A DNA stretch of 64,000 bases, from positions 1,736,001 to 1,800,000 of the forward strand of contig NZ_JAGIOG010000001.1 of the NCBI RefSeq assembly GCF_017876595.1, in the 5' to 3' direction. The notes beneath the pieces were generated by a model. The model did not search any database and was not told the DNA's origin. It saw only the letters and a program-made list of their open reading frames with translations. Shown one piece after another: positions 17,599 through 26,407 of the stretch. The translations under genes and the position numbers were made by a program. Each line of letters opens with the position of its first letter. The first letter of the stretch is position 1. This DNA comes from Aeromicrobium fastidiosum (GTDB taxonomy: Bacteria > Actinomycetota > Actinomycetes > Propionibacteriales > Nocardioidaceae).

Positions 17599-17604
17599 AG
17601 CCTA
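17599..17604 (-). promoter_or_regulatory. -10 box of menF
   Basis: TAGGCT on the minus strand, 8 nt upstream of GTG 17590, close to the leaderless spacing used elsewhere here. Confidence 0.45.
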
Positions 17605-17703
17605 CTCGCGGGGTCCCGCGGACGCTCAGGATGTGTCGAGACAGACACCCGCCGCGGCATGCGATCGACTCGGCCTGAGGGGGCGGCCGCATCGCCGTGG
17701 CCG

Positions 17704-17709
17704 TACGAT
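17704..17709 (+). promoter_or_regulatory. -10 box of menG, leaderless spacing
   Basis: TACGAT ends 6 nt before GTG 17716 and no Shine-Dalgarno sequence is present. It fixes the menG start. Confidence 0.5.
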
Positions 17710-17715
17710 TCAGCG

Positions 17716-18411
17716 GTGAGCAGAGCCGGTCTGGACAAGCAGCCCCACGACGTCGCGAAGATGTTCGACGGCGTGGCCGAGAAGTACGACCTGACCAACG
17801 ACGTCCTGTCGATGGGGCAGGACCGCCGCTGGCGGCGACGGGTCGTCGACCTCGTGGCGCCCATGCCCGGTGAGGTCATCCTCGACCTCGCGGCCGGCAC
17901 CGGCACGTCCAGCCAGCCCTTCGCCGATGCCGGCGCGACCGTCGTCCCGTGCGACTTCTCGATCGGCATGCTCGAGGTCGGCAAGCGCGACCGGCCCGAC
18001 CTGCCGTTCACGGCCGGCGACGGCATGCGGCTGCCGTTCGGCGACGACACGTTCGACGCCGTGACGATCTCGTTCGGCCTGCGCAACATCGTCGACCCGA
18101 TCGAGGGCCTGCGCGAGCTGCTGCGCGTCACGCGTCCGGGCGGTCGCATCGTCGTGTGCGAGTTCAGCACGCCGACGTGGGGCCCGTTCGACGCGGTCTA
18201 CACCAACTACCTGATGCGCGCGCTGCCCCCGGTGGCCCGGGCCGTGTCGTCCAACCCCGAGTCGTACGTCTACCTGGCCGAGTCGATCCGCGCCTGGCCC
18301 GACCAGAAGGGCCTCGCGCTGCGCATGGTCGAGGCCGGTTGGGGACGTGTCGAGTGGCACAACCTCTCGGCCGGCATCGTCGCGCTGCACCACTCGGTCA
18401 AGCCGTCGTAG
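17716..18411 (+). CDS. menG: Demethylmenaquinone methyltransferase
   Basis: A 231-residue class I SAM methyltransferase of the UbiE/MenG family, performing the last step of menaquinone synthesis. Family signatures: [22 protein letters not shown] (about residues 20-41), SAM loop [37 protein letters not shown] and [17 protein letters not shown], then SVKPS at the end. It lies between menF and the nuo operon, so menaquinone production and the quinone-reducing complex are adjacent. Confidence 0.95.
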   Translation: MSRAGLDKQPHDVAKMFDGVAEKYDLTNDVLSMGQDRRWRRRVVDLVAPMPGEVILDLAAGTGTSSQPFADAGATVVPCDFSIGMLEVGKRDRPDLPFTAGDGMRLPFGDDTFDAVTISFGLRNIVDPIEGLRELLRVTRPGGRIVVCEFSTPTWGPFDAVYTNYLMRALPPVARAVSSNPESYVYLAESIRAWPDQKGLALRMVEAGWGRVEWHNLSAGIVALHHSVKPS

Positions 18412-18429
18412 ACGACAGGCTGTACTTAG

Positions 18430-18501
18430 TGTGACCTAAGTTACATCCCGAATTCGGCGGGCGTAGGGTGAGACCGCGATCACGTTGTGAAGCAATTCAC
18501 A
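18430..18501 (+). promoter_or_regulatory. Two CRP/GlxR-type sites upstream of nuoA
   Basis: TGTGACCTAAGTTACA (18430-18445) and TGTGAAGCAATTCACA (18486-18501) match the CRP-family consensus TGTGA-N6-TCACA at 9/10 and 10/10 arm positions; centres are 56 bp apart. The first also has the central TA of the corynebacterial GlxR consensus. They are the only such pair I found, placed exactly in the 144-bp gap before nuoA. Regulation of respiration by cAMP-CRP is established in mycobacteria and corynebacteria; its action here is inference. Confidence 0.65.
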
Positions 18502-18555
18502 AGCACACGATCGCGCTGGATCCACGCTTCGGTCGCACAAGACCCGGGAGGTGCC

Positions 18556-18915
18556 GTGACGGACTACACGCCGATCCTCGTGCTCGGAGGTCTGGCCGCG
18601 CTGTTCGCGATCGGCTCCGTGGCCATCGCCCCGCTGACCGGACCCAAGCGCTACAACCGCGCCAAGCTCGACCGCTACGAGTCGGGCATCGAGCCGAGCC
18701 CCCTGCCCGAGGGCGGCGGACGCATCCCGGTCAAGTACTTCTTCACGGCCATGATGTTCATCGTCTTCGACATCGAGATCGTGTTCCTGTACCCCTTCGC
18801 GGTGGCCTTCGACCAGATGTCCTGGTTCGCGGTCTTCGCGATGATGCTGTTCCTCGTCAACGTCACGATCGCCTACGCCTACGAGTGGCGCCGCGGCGGA
18901 ATGGAGTGGACCTGA
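18556..18915 (+). CDS. nuoA: NADH-quinone oxidoreductase subunit A
   Basis: A 119-residue membrane subunit of complex I with three helices. Diagnostic segments are [13 protein letters not shown] in the first loop and [26 protein letters not shown] spanning the second helix, whose acidic pair belongs to the quinone-to-membrane coupling path. Start GTG 18556 has GGGAGG 5 nt upstream; an upstream in-frame ATG at 18487 overlaps the CRP-type site and is unlikely. The stop overlaps the nuoB ATG by 1 nt. First gene of the complete operon. Confidence 0.94.
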   Translation: MTDYTPILVLGGLAALFAIGSVAIAPLTGPKRYNRAKLDRYESGIEPSPLPEGGGRIPVKYFFTAMMFIVFDIEIVFLYPFAVAFDQMSWFAVFAMMLFLVNVTIAYAYEWRRGGMEWT

Positions 18916-19469
18916 TGGGTCTTGAGGAAAAACTGCCCAGCGGTGTCCTGCTGTCCACGGTCGAGGGACTGGCCGGCTACATGCGCAAGGCCTCGTTCTG
19001 GCCCGCGACGTTCGGGCTGGCCTGCTGCGCGATCGAGATGATGACGTTCGGCGCTCCGCGCTTCGACTCCGCGCGCTTCGGCATGGAGGTCTTCCGCCCG
19101 TCGCCGCGCCAGGCCGACCTGATGATCGTCGCGGGCCGCGTCAGCAACAAGATGGCCCCCGTCGTGCGCCAGATCTACGACCAGATGGCCGGACCCAAGT
19201 ACGTCCTCGCGATGGGTGTCTGCGCCAGCTCGGGCGGCATGTTCAACAACTACGCGATCGTGCAGGGCGTCGACCACGTCGTCCCCGTCGACATGTACCT
19301 GCCGGGCTGCCCGCCGCGGCCCGAGATGCTGATCGACGCGATCCTCAAGCTGCACGACCAGATCCAGCACACCAAGCTCGGCTCGAACCGTCTGGCCGAG
19401 ATCAAGGAGGACGAGCGGACGGCGCTGCTGGCCACTCCGACCTCGGCCATGAAGGGGCTCATGCGATGA
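18915..19469 (+). CDS. nuoB: NADH-quinone oxidoreductase subunit B
   Basis: 184 residues. Carries the N2 [4Fe-4S] cluster that hands electrons to the quinone; all four ligands are visible: the tandem Cys in [19 protein letters not shown] and [10 protein letters not shown]. The quinone-channel sequence [16 protein letters not shown] is intact. It starts inside the nuoA stop codon. The C-terminal tail ([21 protein letters not shown]) is usual for actinobacterial NuoB. Confidence 0.96.
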   Translation: MGLEEKLPSGVLLSTVEGLAGYMRKASFWPATFGLACCAIEMMTFGAPRFDSARFGMEVFRPSPRQADLMIVAGRVSNKMAPVVRQIYDQMAGPKYVLAMGVCASSGGMFNNYAIVQGVDHVVPVDMYLPGCPPRPEMLIDAILKLHDQIQHTKLGSNRLAEIKEDERTALLATPTSAMKGLMR

Positions 19470-19482
19470 CGGGTGAGCAGCC

Positions 19483-20232
19483 ATGACCGATCCCAAGGGC
19501 GATCGCGACGCGCGCGACGCAGGCACCGAGACGCAGGACGTCTCGCACGAGTCGCACGACAACCTCGTGCGAGCCGACGTCACCCAGCTCGAGGTCGTCG
19601 AGATCCGCGAGGGGGCCTTCGGTGCTCACGGCACGGGCGACACCAGCGGCTTCGGCGGACTGACCCGCCCCGTCGTCATGCCCGGACCGAGCCAGCGTCC
19701 CTTCGGCGGCTGGTTCGACGAGGTCGCCGACCGGTTCGCGGGCGGCCCGGGGCTGGACGGCGCGATCGAGAAGATCGTCGTCGACCGCGGCGAGATCACC
19801 TTCTACGTCCGCCGGCAGCTGCTGCTGGAGGCCGTGACCCACCTGCGCAACGATCCCGTGCTGCGCTTCGAGTTCTGCTCCAGCGTGAGCGGTGTCGACT
19901 TCCCTCACGAGACCGGCCGCGAGCTGCACGTCGTCTACCACCTGCTGTCGATGACCCACAACCGTCGCATCCGCGTCGAGACCACGACGCCCGACGACGA
20001 CCGGCACGTGCCCAGCGTCGTCCCGATCTACCCGACGGCCGACTGGCAGGAACGGGAGGCGTGGGACATGTTCGGCATCATCTTCGACGGTCACCCCGCG
20101 CTCACGCGCATCCTCATGCCGGACGACTGGCCCGGCCACCCCCAGAGGAAGGATTACCCCTTGGGTGGCATCCCGGTCGAGTACAAGGGCGGCACGATCC
20201 CGCCCCCGGACCAGCGCAGGAGCTACTCATGA
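19483..20232 (+). CDS. nuoC: NADH-quinone oxidoreductase subunit C
   Basis: 249 residues, a separate NuoC (not fused to NuoD). The 30-kDa-subunit signature [31 protein letters not shown] is near the C-terminus. The N-terminal ~75 residues form the acidic, low-complexity extension ([28 protein letters not shown]) typical of actinobacterial NuoC. It packs against NuoB and NuoD in the Q-module. It ends overlapping nuoD by 4 nt (ATGA). Confidence 0.95.
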   Translation: MTDPKGDRDARDAGTETQDVSHESHDNLVRADVTQLEVVEIREGAFGAHGTGDTSGFGGLTRPVVMPGPSQRPFGGWFDEVADRFAGGPGLDGAIEKIVVDRGEITFYVRRQLLLEAVTHLRNDPVLRFEFCSSVSGVDFPHETGRELHVVYHLLSMTHNRRIRVETTTPDDDRHVPSVVPIYPTADWQEREAWDMFGIIFDGHPALTRILMPDDWPGHPQRKDYPLGGIPVEYKGGTIPPPDQRRSYS

Positions 20233-21572
20233 CTCAACAGAGCTCGACGATGGGCAGCGATCCCTACGCCGGCACCACCGACTCGTCCGAGGGGCCGGTC
20301 TTCACCGTCACTGGCCAGGACTGGGACACGATCGACGTCTCCGACCTGCAGGGCGACCGCCTCGTCATCAACATGGGTCCGCAGCACCCGTCGACGCACG
20401 GCGTGCTGCGGCTCGTGCTCGAGATCGACGGCGAGACCGTTCGCGACGCGCGCGCCGGCATCGGCTACCTGCACACCGGCATCGAGAAGAACATGGAGTT
20501 CCGCACCTGGACGCAGGGCGTGACGTTCTGCACCCGGATGGACTACGTTGCCCCGTTCTCCAACGAGGCCGCCTACGTCATGGCGGTCGAGAAGCTGCTC
20601 GGCATCGAGGCACCCGAGAAGGCGCAGGCCATGCGGGTGCTGCTGCTCGAGCTGAACCGCATCTCGTCGCACCTCGTGTGCCTGGCCACGGGCGGCATGG
20701 AGATCGGTGCCCTCACCGTCATGACCTGCGGCTTCCGCGACCGTGAGCTGATCCTCGACCTGTTCGAGATGATCACGGGCCTGCGTATGAACCACGCCTT
20801 CTTCCGTCCCGGCGGCGTCGCCCAGGACCTGCCCGAGGGCGCGATCGAGAAGATCCGTTCCACCGTCACGCTGCTCAAGAAGCGCCTGCCCGAGTACGCC
20901 GCGCTGTGCAACGCCAACCCGATCTTCAAGGGGCGGCTCAAGGGCGTCGGGCACCTCGAGCTCGCCGGCTGCCTCGCGCTGGGCCTGACCGGGCCCGTCC
21001 TGCGGTCGACCGGCTACGACTGGGACCTCCGCAAGAAGCAGCCCTACTGGGGCTACGACACGTACGACTTCGAGGTCGTCACCCGCGACGAGCCCGACGC
21101 CTACGGACGGTTCCGGGTGCGGCTCGACGAGATGTGGGAGTCCATCAAGATCGTCGAGCAGGCCACCGAGCGGCTCGCCGGCATGGAGGGCCAGCCCGTC
21201 ATGGTCGCCGACAAGAAGATCGCCTGGCCCGCGCAGCTGAGCGTCGGTGCCGACGGCCAGGGCAACTCCGCCGAGCACATCAAGCACATCATGGGCGAGT
21301 CGATGGAAGCGCTGATCCACCACTTCAAGATCGTCACCGAGGGCTTCAGGGTGCCGGCCGGCCAGGCCTACGGGGCCGTCGAGGCACCGCGTGGCGAGAT
21401 CGGCTGCCACCTGGTCTCCGACGGCGGCACGCGTCCGTACCGGGCGCACTTCCGCGATCCGTCGTTCGTCAACCTGCAGGGCACGTCGGTCATGAGCGAG
21501 GGCGGCATGATCTCCGACGTCATCGTCGCCGTGGCCAGCATCGACCCGGTCATGGGCGGTGTCGATCGGTGA
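20229..21572 (+). CDS. nuoD: NADH-quinone oxidoreductase subunit D
   Basis: 447 residues. The 49-kDa subunit that forms the quinone-binding pocket with NuoB. Seen: [22 protein letters not shown] with the quinone-contacting His, [36 protein letters not shown] and the C-terminal [52 protein letters not shown]. This is the only nuoD in the window, which matters because the second nuo cluster lacks one. It is separated from nuoE by 124 nt containing small hairpins. Confidence 0.97.
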   Translation: MTQQSSTMGSDPYAGTTDSSEGPVFTVTGQDWDTIDVSDLQGDRLVINMGPQHPSTHGVLRLVLEIDGETVRDARAGIGYLHTGIEKNMEFRTWTQGVTFCTRMDYVAPFSNEAAYVMAVEKLLGIEAPEKAQAMRVLLLELNRISSHLVCLATGGMEIGALTVMTCGFRDRELILDLFEMITGLRMNHAFFRPGGVAQDLPEGAIEKIRSTVTLLKKRLPEYAALCNANPIFKGRLKGVGHLELAGCLALGLTGPVLRSTGYDWDLRKKQPYWGYDTYDFEVVTRDEPDAYGRFRVRLDEMWESIKIVEQATERLAGMEGQPVMVADKKIAWPAQLSVGADGQGNSAEHIKHIMGESMEALIHHFKIVTEGFRVPAGQAYGAVEAPRGEIGCHLVSDGGTRPYRAHFRDPSFVNLQGTSVMSEGGMISDVIVAVASIDPVMGGVDR

Positions 21573-21696
21573 GCCTTCAGTCGCTGCGCTCCCTCGGCTC
21601 GCCGATCGCCGGACGACTTCGTCGTCCCCGCGCTCCGCGCGGCCGCTACCCTCGCTTCGCTCGGGCCGTGGTTGCGTCCGGATGGGATGGTTCTCG
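21573..21696 (+). repeat. nuoD-nuoE spacer with TTC-loop hairpins and a CTCGCTGCGCTC-type repeat
   Basis: This 124-nt gap has no gene. It begins with TCGCTGCGCTCCCTCGG (21587-21603), a variant of the repeat at 12095-12116, followed by GGACGAC-TTC-GTCGTCC (21611-21627), CGCG-CTC-CGCG and CCCTCGCTTCGCTCGGG. The stems could slow decay or attenuate transcription between nuoD and nuoE (inference). Confidence 0.45.
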
Positions 21697-22479
21697 ATGA
21701 CGCTTTCTGACACCACCAAGGCCGAGCTCGTCGAGCTGGGGTCTCGGTATCCGGAGGCTCGTTCGGCTCTGTTGCCGATGCTGCACCTGGTGCAGTCGGT
21801 CGAGGGCAACGTCACGAACGAGGGCATCGAGGTGTGTGCCGACATCCTCGGCATCACGGCGGCCGAGGTGTCGGGCGTCGCGACGTTCTACACGATGTAC
21901 AAGCGTCGGCCGATGGGTCGCCACCACGTCGGCGTGTGCACCAACACGCTGTGCGCCGTCATGGGCGGCGACCTGATCTTCGAGCGGCTCAAGGGTCACC
22001 TCGACGTCGGCAACGACGAGACGACCGACGACGGTGCCGTGACCCTCGAGCACATCGAGTGCAACGCGGCCTGCGACTTCGCGCCCGTCATGACGGTCAA
22101 CTGGGAGTTCTTCGACAACCAGACGCCTGAGTCGGCGATCGAGGTCGTCGACCGGCTGCGCGCCGGAGAGACGGTGCAGGCCACCCGCGGCGCGACGATC
22201 ACGAGCTGGCGCGAGGCCGAGCGGGTCATCGCGGGCTTCGAGGACGGACTGGTCGACGAAGGCCCCACCGCGGCCGGAGCGTCGCTCGCCGGCTTCGAGA
22301 TCGCCCAGGAACGTGGCTGGGCGGCTCCCGCGTTCGGGGCTTCGACGGCCGCGGACGGCGAGGGCGCCGCCGACACCAAGCTCGAGGCCGAGCAGCAGGC
22401 CGACACCACGCGCGCCGGCACCGAGACGCTGATCGAGGAGTCTCCGGCGGACACGGCAGAAGAGGGAAACGATGACTGA
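21697..22479 (+). CDS. nuoE: NADH-quinone oxidoreductase subunit E
   Basis: 260 residues. Holds the N1a [2Fe-2S] cluster: the ligands are GVCTNTLC (Cys-x4-Cys) and IECNAAC (Cys-x3-Cys). The N-terminal helical domain ends in the family motif EVSGVATFYTMYKRRP. After the thioredoxin fold (about residue 170) there is an unusually long acidic, Ala-rich tail (DGEGAADTKLEAEQQADTT...EEGNDD) of ~80 residues. ATG 21697 is chosen; in-frame ATG 21682 would add MGWFS. Its stop overlaps a vestigial ATG whose context duplicates the real nuoF start. Confidence 0.94.
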   Translation: MTLSDTTKAELVELGSRYPEARSALLPMLHLVQSVEGNVTNEGIEVCADILGITAAEVSGVATFYTMYKRRPMGRHHVGVCTNTLCAVMGGDLIFERLKGHLDVGNDETTDDGAVTLEHIECNAACDFAPVMTVNWEFFDNQTPESAIEVVDRLRAGETVQATRGATITSWREAERVIAGFEDGLVDEGPTAAGASLAGFEIAQERGWAAPAFGASTAADGEGAADTKLEAEQQADTTRAGTETLIEESPADTAEEGNDD

Positions 22480-22485
22480 CCTGCT
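22468..22485 (+). repeat. Left copy of the flanking duplication (nuoE stop / vestigial nuoF start)
   Basis: AACGATGACTGACCTGCT recurs at 22640-22657 with one mismatch. Both copies hold the nuoE-type ending Asn-Asp-Asp-stop overlapped by an ATG that starts Met-Thr-Asp-Leu-Leu. The 132-nt element lies between them. Confidence 0.65.
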
Positions 22486-22497
22486 CGTCCCGACGGT

Positions 22498-22629
22498 CCA
22501 CCGATCTTTCGGCCTTTCAGCAGCTCCGACGGCCGAAACGCAGAAAGCTCCGTCCCTGGCGGCGTCGCAGGGGACCGATGTCTCTGCCTTTGCGTCGCCA
22601 GGGCAGCCGCAACGCAGAAAGATCGGTCC
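22498..22629 (+). repeat. 132-nt double-hairpin repeat element, copy A
   Basis: Four copies of a 19-nt motif (consensus GGACCGATCTTTCTGCGTT) lie at 22498-22516 (+), 22537-22555 (-), 22572-22590 (+) and 22611-22629 (-). They can fold as two tandem stem-loops with 20-nt loops and a 16-nt spacer. Start-to-start spacings are 39, 35 and 39 nt, exactly as in copy B at 45972-46103. It fills the nuoE-nuoF gap and contains no start codon that I would call a gene. Confidence 0.8.
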
Positions 22630-22639
22630 ACACGGAGGC

Positions 22640-22657
22640 AACGATGACTGATCTGCT
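22640..22657 (+). repeat. Right copy of the flanking duplication (functional nuoF start)
   Basis: AACGATGACTGATCTGCT; contains the nuoF ATG at 22644. It matches 17 of 18 positions of the left copy at 22468-22485. Confidence 0.65.
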
Positions 22658-23987
22658 GACCCCCGTCCTCACCGCCGACTGGGGCACCGACCGTGCCTGG
22701 ACGCTGGCCGAGTACCGCAAGACGGGTGGCTACGAGGCGCTCGAGAAGGCCCTGAAGATGGCTCCCGCCGAGGTCGTCGAGCTGGTCAAGGAGTCGGGCC
22801 TGCGCGGCCGCGGCGGTGCAGGCTTCCCGACCGGGATGAAGTGGGGCTTCATCCCCCAGGACAACCCGAAACCGAAGTACCTGGTCGTCAACGCCGACGA
22901 GTCCGAGCCCGGCACGTGCAAGGACATCCCCTTCATGATGGCGACGCCGCACACCCTCATCGAGGGCGTCATCATCGCGGCGCACGCGATCGGTGCCCAG
23001 CAGGCGTTCATCTACGTCCGCGGCGAGGTGCTGCACGTCATCCGTCGCCTGCGCGCCGCGTGCCGCGAGGCGTACGAGGCCGGCTACCTCGGTGACGGCC
23101 TGAACGGCAAGGGCATCCTCGACAGCGGCATCAGCATCGATCTCGTGATCCACGCCGGGGCCGGTGCCTACATCTGCGGCGAGGAGACGGCGCTGCTCGA
23201 CTCGCTCGAGGGACGTCGCGGCCAACCGCGCCTGCGTCCGCCGTTCCCGGCCGTCGAGGGTCTCTACGCCAGCCCGACCGTCATCAACAACGTCGAGTCG
23301 ATCGCCTCGGTGCCCTCGATCGTCCGCGGCGGCCACGAGTGGTTCGCCTCGATGGGCACCGAGAAGTCCAAGGGCTACGTCATCTACTCGCTGTCGGGGC
23401 ACGTCAAGAAGCCCGGGCAGTACGAGGCCCCGCTGGGCATCACCCTGCGCCAGCTGATCGACCTCGGCGGCGGCATGCGCGAGGGAGCTGCGCTCAAGTT
23501 CTGGACGCCCGGCGGGTCGTCCACTCCGCTGCTGACCGCGGAGCACCTCGACATGCCGCTCGACTACGAGTCGGTCGGCGCGGCCGGCTCGATGCTCGGC
23601 ACCCGTGCGCTGCAGATCTTCGACCAGACGACCTCGGTCGTGCGGGCCGTGCTGCGCTGGACCGAGTTCTACAAGCACGAGTCGTGCGGCAAGTGCACCC
23701 CGTGCCGTGAGGGGACGTGGTGGCTCGTGCAGACCCTGCAGCGCCTCGACGCCGGCGAGGGCAAGGAGGGCGACATCGAGCTGCTCGTCGACCTCTGCGA
23801 GAACATCCTCGGACGCTCGTTCTGCGCCCTGGGCGACGGTGCCACGAGCCCCATCACGTCGGCGATCCAGCACTTCCGCGAGGAGTTCGAGGCCGGCATG
23901 CACACGCCGTCGAGCGAGCTCTTCCCGCCCGCGGCGTCGATGCTGTTCACCGACCGCTCCTTGAGCCTGTCGAAAGGACGTGCGTGA
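22644..23987 (+). CDS. nuoF: NADH-quinone oxidoreductase subunit F
   Basis: 447 residues. NADH-binding subunit with FMN and the N3 cluster. Seen: the FMN/NADH glycine loop [61 protein letters not shown] and the [4Fe-4S] ligands in [15 protein letters not shown] with the fourth Cys in [10 protein letters not shown]. The last ten residues (SLSLSKGRA) are encoded by a short repeat shared, inverted, with nuoI2. That repeat supplies AAAGGA, the only Shine-Dalgarno candidate for nuoG. The nuoF start has GGAGG 8 nt upstream. Confidence 0.96.
   Translation: MTDLLTPVLTADWGTDRAWTLAEYRKTGGYEALEKALKMAPAEVVELVKESGLRGRGGAGFPTGMKWGFIPQDNPKPKYLVVNADESEPGTCKDIPFMMATPHTLIEGVIIAAHAIGAQQAFIYVRGEVLHVIRRLRAACREAYEAGYLGDGLNGKGILDSGISIDLVIHAGAGAYICGEETALLDSLEGRRGQPRLRPPFPAVEGLYASPTVINNVESIASVPSIVRGGHEWFASMGTEKSKGYVIYSLSGHVKKPGQYEAPLGITLRQLIDLGGGMREGAALKFWTPGGSSTPLLTAEHLDMPLDYESVGAAGSMLGTRALQIFDQTTSVVRAVLRWTEFYKHESCGKCTPCREGTWWLVQTLQRLDAGEGKEGDIELLVDLCENILGRSFCALGDGATSPITSAIQHFREEFEAGMHTPSSELFPPAASMLFTDRSLSLSKGRA
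23955..23980 (-). repeat. 26-bp TTTCGACAGGCTCA-type repeat at the nuoF 3' end
   Basis: Identical over 26 bp, in inverted orientation, to 46660-46685 in nuoI2. It encodes the last NuoF residues and carries AAAGGA (23973-23978), spaced 8 nt from the nuoG ATG. Confidence 0.75.
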
Positions 23988-26407
23988 TGACCGTGCAGGA
24001 CGTTTCGACCAGGTCAACGGGCGACGTGCCCGTCGAGCTCGTCACGCTGACGATCGACGACGTCGAGGTCAGCGTGCCGAAGGGCACCCTGGTCATCCGC
24101 GCCGCCGAGCTCGTCGGCACCGAGATCCCGCGATTCTGCGACCACCCGCTGCTCGACCCCGTCGGGGCGTGCCGCCAGTGCCTCGTCGAGATCACCGATG
24201 CCGGCAACGGTCGCGGCTTCCCGAAGCCGCAGGCCTCGTGCACGATCGAGGTCGCCGCGGGCATGGTCGTCAAGACCCAGGTCACGTCGCCCGTCGCCGA
24301 GAAGGCGCAACGCGGCAACATGGAGTTCCTGCTCATCAACCACCCGCTCGACTGCCCCGTGTGCGACAAGGGCGGCGAGTGCCCCCTGCAGAACCAGGCC
24401 ATGACGCACGGCCAGGGCGAGTCACGGTTCACCGAGACCAAGCGGACGTTCCCCAAGCCGATCAAGGTCTCCGAGCAGGTGCTGCTCGACCGCGAGCGCT
24501 GCGTGCTGTGCGCCCGGTGCACGCGTTTCTCCGAGCAGATCGCCGGCGACCCGTTCATCGCGCTGATCGAGCGCGGTGCCCACCAGCAGGTCGGCATCTA
24601 CGAGGAGGAGCCGTTCAGCTCGTACTTCTCGGGCAACACGATCCAGATCTGCCCCGTGGGCGCGCTGACCAGCGCCGACTACCGCTTCCGCTCCAGACCG
24701 TTCGACCTCGTGTCGGCACCGTCGATCGCCGAGCACGACGCGAGCGGCTCGGCCATCCGGGTCGACCACCGTCGCGGCAAGGTCATGCGCCGGCTCGCCG
24801 GTGACGACCCCGAGGTCAACGAGGAGTGGATCACCGACAAGGACCGGTTCGGCTTCGCATGGGCCACGCAGGGCGATCGTCTGACGACGCCGCTCGTGCG
24901 CAACTCCGCGACGGGTGAGCTCGAGGTCGCCTCGTGGCCCGCGGCCCTCGCGGTCGCCGGTCGCGGGCTCGCCGCCGCAGGTGGCAAGGTCGGCGTGCTC
25001 ACGGGCGGACGACTGACCGCCGAGGACGCCTTCGCGTACGCGAAGTTCGCCCGCACCGTGCTGCGCACCAACGACGTCGACTTCCGCGCCCGGGCGCACT
25101 CGGCCGAGGAAGCCGCCTTCTTGGCCTCGCACGTCGCCGCCACCTCGCTCGACGTGACCTTCACCGATCTCGAGAGCGCATCCGTGGTGGTGCTGGTGGG
25201 CTTCGAGCCCGAGGACGAGAACGGCAGCATCTTCCTGCGCCTGCGCAAGGGCGCGAAGACCCGCGGCGTCCGGGTCGTGGCGATCGCCAGCCACGCGACG
25301 CGCGGGCTCCGCAAGATGTCGGGCGAGCTGGTGCCCACCGTGCCGGGCGACGAGCCCGCCGCGCTGGCAGGTCTCGACCTGCCCGCCGGCGCGATCATCC
25401 TGGCGGGTGAACGCCTGGCAGCCGTGCCAGGTGGCTTCAGCGCGGCGCTCGCCGCGGCAGACGCCTCGGGTGCCCGTCTGGTGTGGGTTCCGCGACGCGC
25501 CGGAGACCGCGGAGCCGTCGAGGCCGGATGCCTGCCGACACTGCTGCCCGGCGGACGCCCGCTGGCCGATGCCGAGGCACGCGCCGACCTGGCCGCCGCC
25601 TGGGGAGTCAAGACGATCCCCGCCACCAAGGGTCGCGACACGTCCGCGATGCTCGCCGCCACATCGTCCGGGACGCTCAAGGCTCTGCTGGTCGGTGGCG
25701 TCGAGATCGACGACCTGCCCGATCCTGCGGCCGCCCGCGCGGGCCTCGAGGCCGCGGAGTTCGTCGTGAGCCTCGAGGTGCGGCACAGCGCCGTCACCGC
25801 CCTGGCCGACGTCGTGCTGCCGATCGCTCCGGCCGTCGAGAAGCCCGGCACGTTCGTCAACTGGGAGGGCCGCGTCCGCACGTTCGACGCCGTCCTGCAC
25901 CAGCCCGCCTCGCTGACCGACATCCGCGTGCTGGCCGGCATCGCCGAGGAGATGGGGCAGTCGCTGGGCTTCCGCACCGTCGCCGCGGCGCGCCGCGCTA
26001 TGGCCGAGCTCGGCCCCTGGGATGGTGCGCGGGCCGAGGCCCCCGCGGTCGCGGCGAAGGGCCTTTCGACAGGCTCACGGGGCAAGAAGGGGACGGTCGT
26101 GCTCGACTCCTGGCGACTGATGGTCGACGACGGACGCGGTCAGGACGGCCAGGCGCAGTACAAGGCCACGGCCCGCCCGGCGGTGCTCCGCGCGAGCGCG
26201 GCGACGCTGGGTGCGTTCGGCATCGACCCCGGCGGCCCGGCCTCGATCTCGACGACGGCGGGCAGCGCGACGTTCTTCACGGAGGTCGCCGACCTGCCCG
26301 ACGGAGTCGTGTGGGCACCGGCCAACTCCGGGGTGAGCCTGCGGGCCACGCTCGGGGCGGGCTTCGGCGACCGCGTCACGCTGACGGCGGGAGCCGACCA
26401 TGAGTGA
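23987..26407 (+). CDS. nuoG: NADH-quinone oxidoreductase subunit G
   Basis: 806 residues. The N-terminal Fe-S domain has the [2Fe-2S] ligands in [20 protein letters not shown], the His/Cys set [17 protein letters not shown], and [4Fe-4S] ligands [17 protein letters not shown] and [11 protein letters not shown]. The long C-terminal molybdopterin-type domain is catalytically empty, as in other complex I. Near residue 692 the linker KGLSTGSRG is encoded by the TTTCGACAGGCTCA repeat (26062-26077). Start ATG 23987 overlaps the nuoF stop; the end overlaps nuoH by 8 nt. Confidence 0.95.
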   Translation: MTVQDVSTRSTGDVPVELVTLTIDDVEVSVPKGTLVIRAAELVGTEIPRFCDHPLLDPVGACRQCLVEITDAGNGRGFPKPQASCTIEVAAGMVVKTQVTSPVAEKAQRGNMEFLLINHPLDCPVCDKGGECPLQNQAMTHGQGESRFTETKRTFPKPIKVSEQVLLDRERCVLCARCTRFSEQIAGDPFIALIERGAHQQVGIYEEEPFSSYFSGNTIQICPVGALTSADYRFRSRPFDLVSAPSIAEHDASGSAIRVDHRRGKVMRRLAGDDPEVNEEWITDKDRFGFAWATQGDRLTTPLVRNSATGELEVASWPAALAVAGRGLAAAGGKVGVLTGGRLTAEDAFAYAKFARTVLRTNDVDFRARAHSAEEAAFLASHVAATSLDVTFTDLESASVVVLVGFEPEDENGSIFLRLRKGAKTRGVRVVAIASHATRGLRKMSGELVPTVPGDEPAALAGLDLPAGAIILAGERLAAVPGGFSAALAAADASGARLVWVPRRAGDRGAVEAGCLPTLLPGGRPLADAEARADLAAAWGVKTIPATKGRDTSAMLAATSSGTLKALLVGGVEIDDLPDPAAARAGLEAAEFVVSLEVRHSAVTALADVVLPIAPAVEKPGTFVNWEGRVRTFDAVLHQPASLTDIRVLAGIAEEMGQSLGFRTVAAARRAMAELGPWDGARAEAPAVAAKGLSTGSRGKKGTVVLDSWRLMVDDGRGQDGQAQYKATARPAVLRASAATLGAFGIDPGGPASISTTAGSATFFTEVADLPDGVVWAPANSGVSLRATLGAGFGDRVTLTAGADHE
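26062..26077 (+). repeat. TTTCGACAGGCTCA repeat inside nuoG
   Basis: CCTTTCGACAGGCTCA is in frame and encodes part of the linker LSTGS between two nuoG C-terminal segments. It is a 16/16 match to the copy in nuoI2. Confidence 0.65.

Noticed and set aside
17633-17648. Inverted repeat GTGTC-N6-GACAC between menF and menG
   Set aside because: The arms are only five bases and resemble the TGTCGAGACA part of a repeat seen elsewhere; insufficient for an operator call.
22472-22651. A 59-codon frame starting at the vestigial nuoF ATG
   Set aside because: It is made of the hairpin motifs and the duplicated junction; no protein-like pattern is evident, so it is treated as a by-product of the inserted element.
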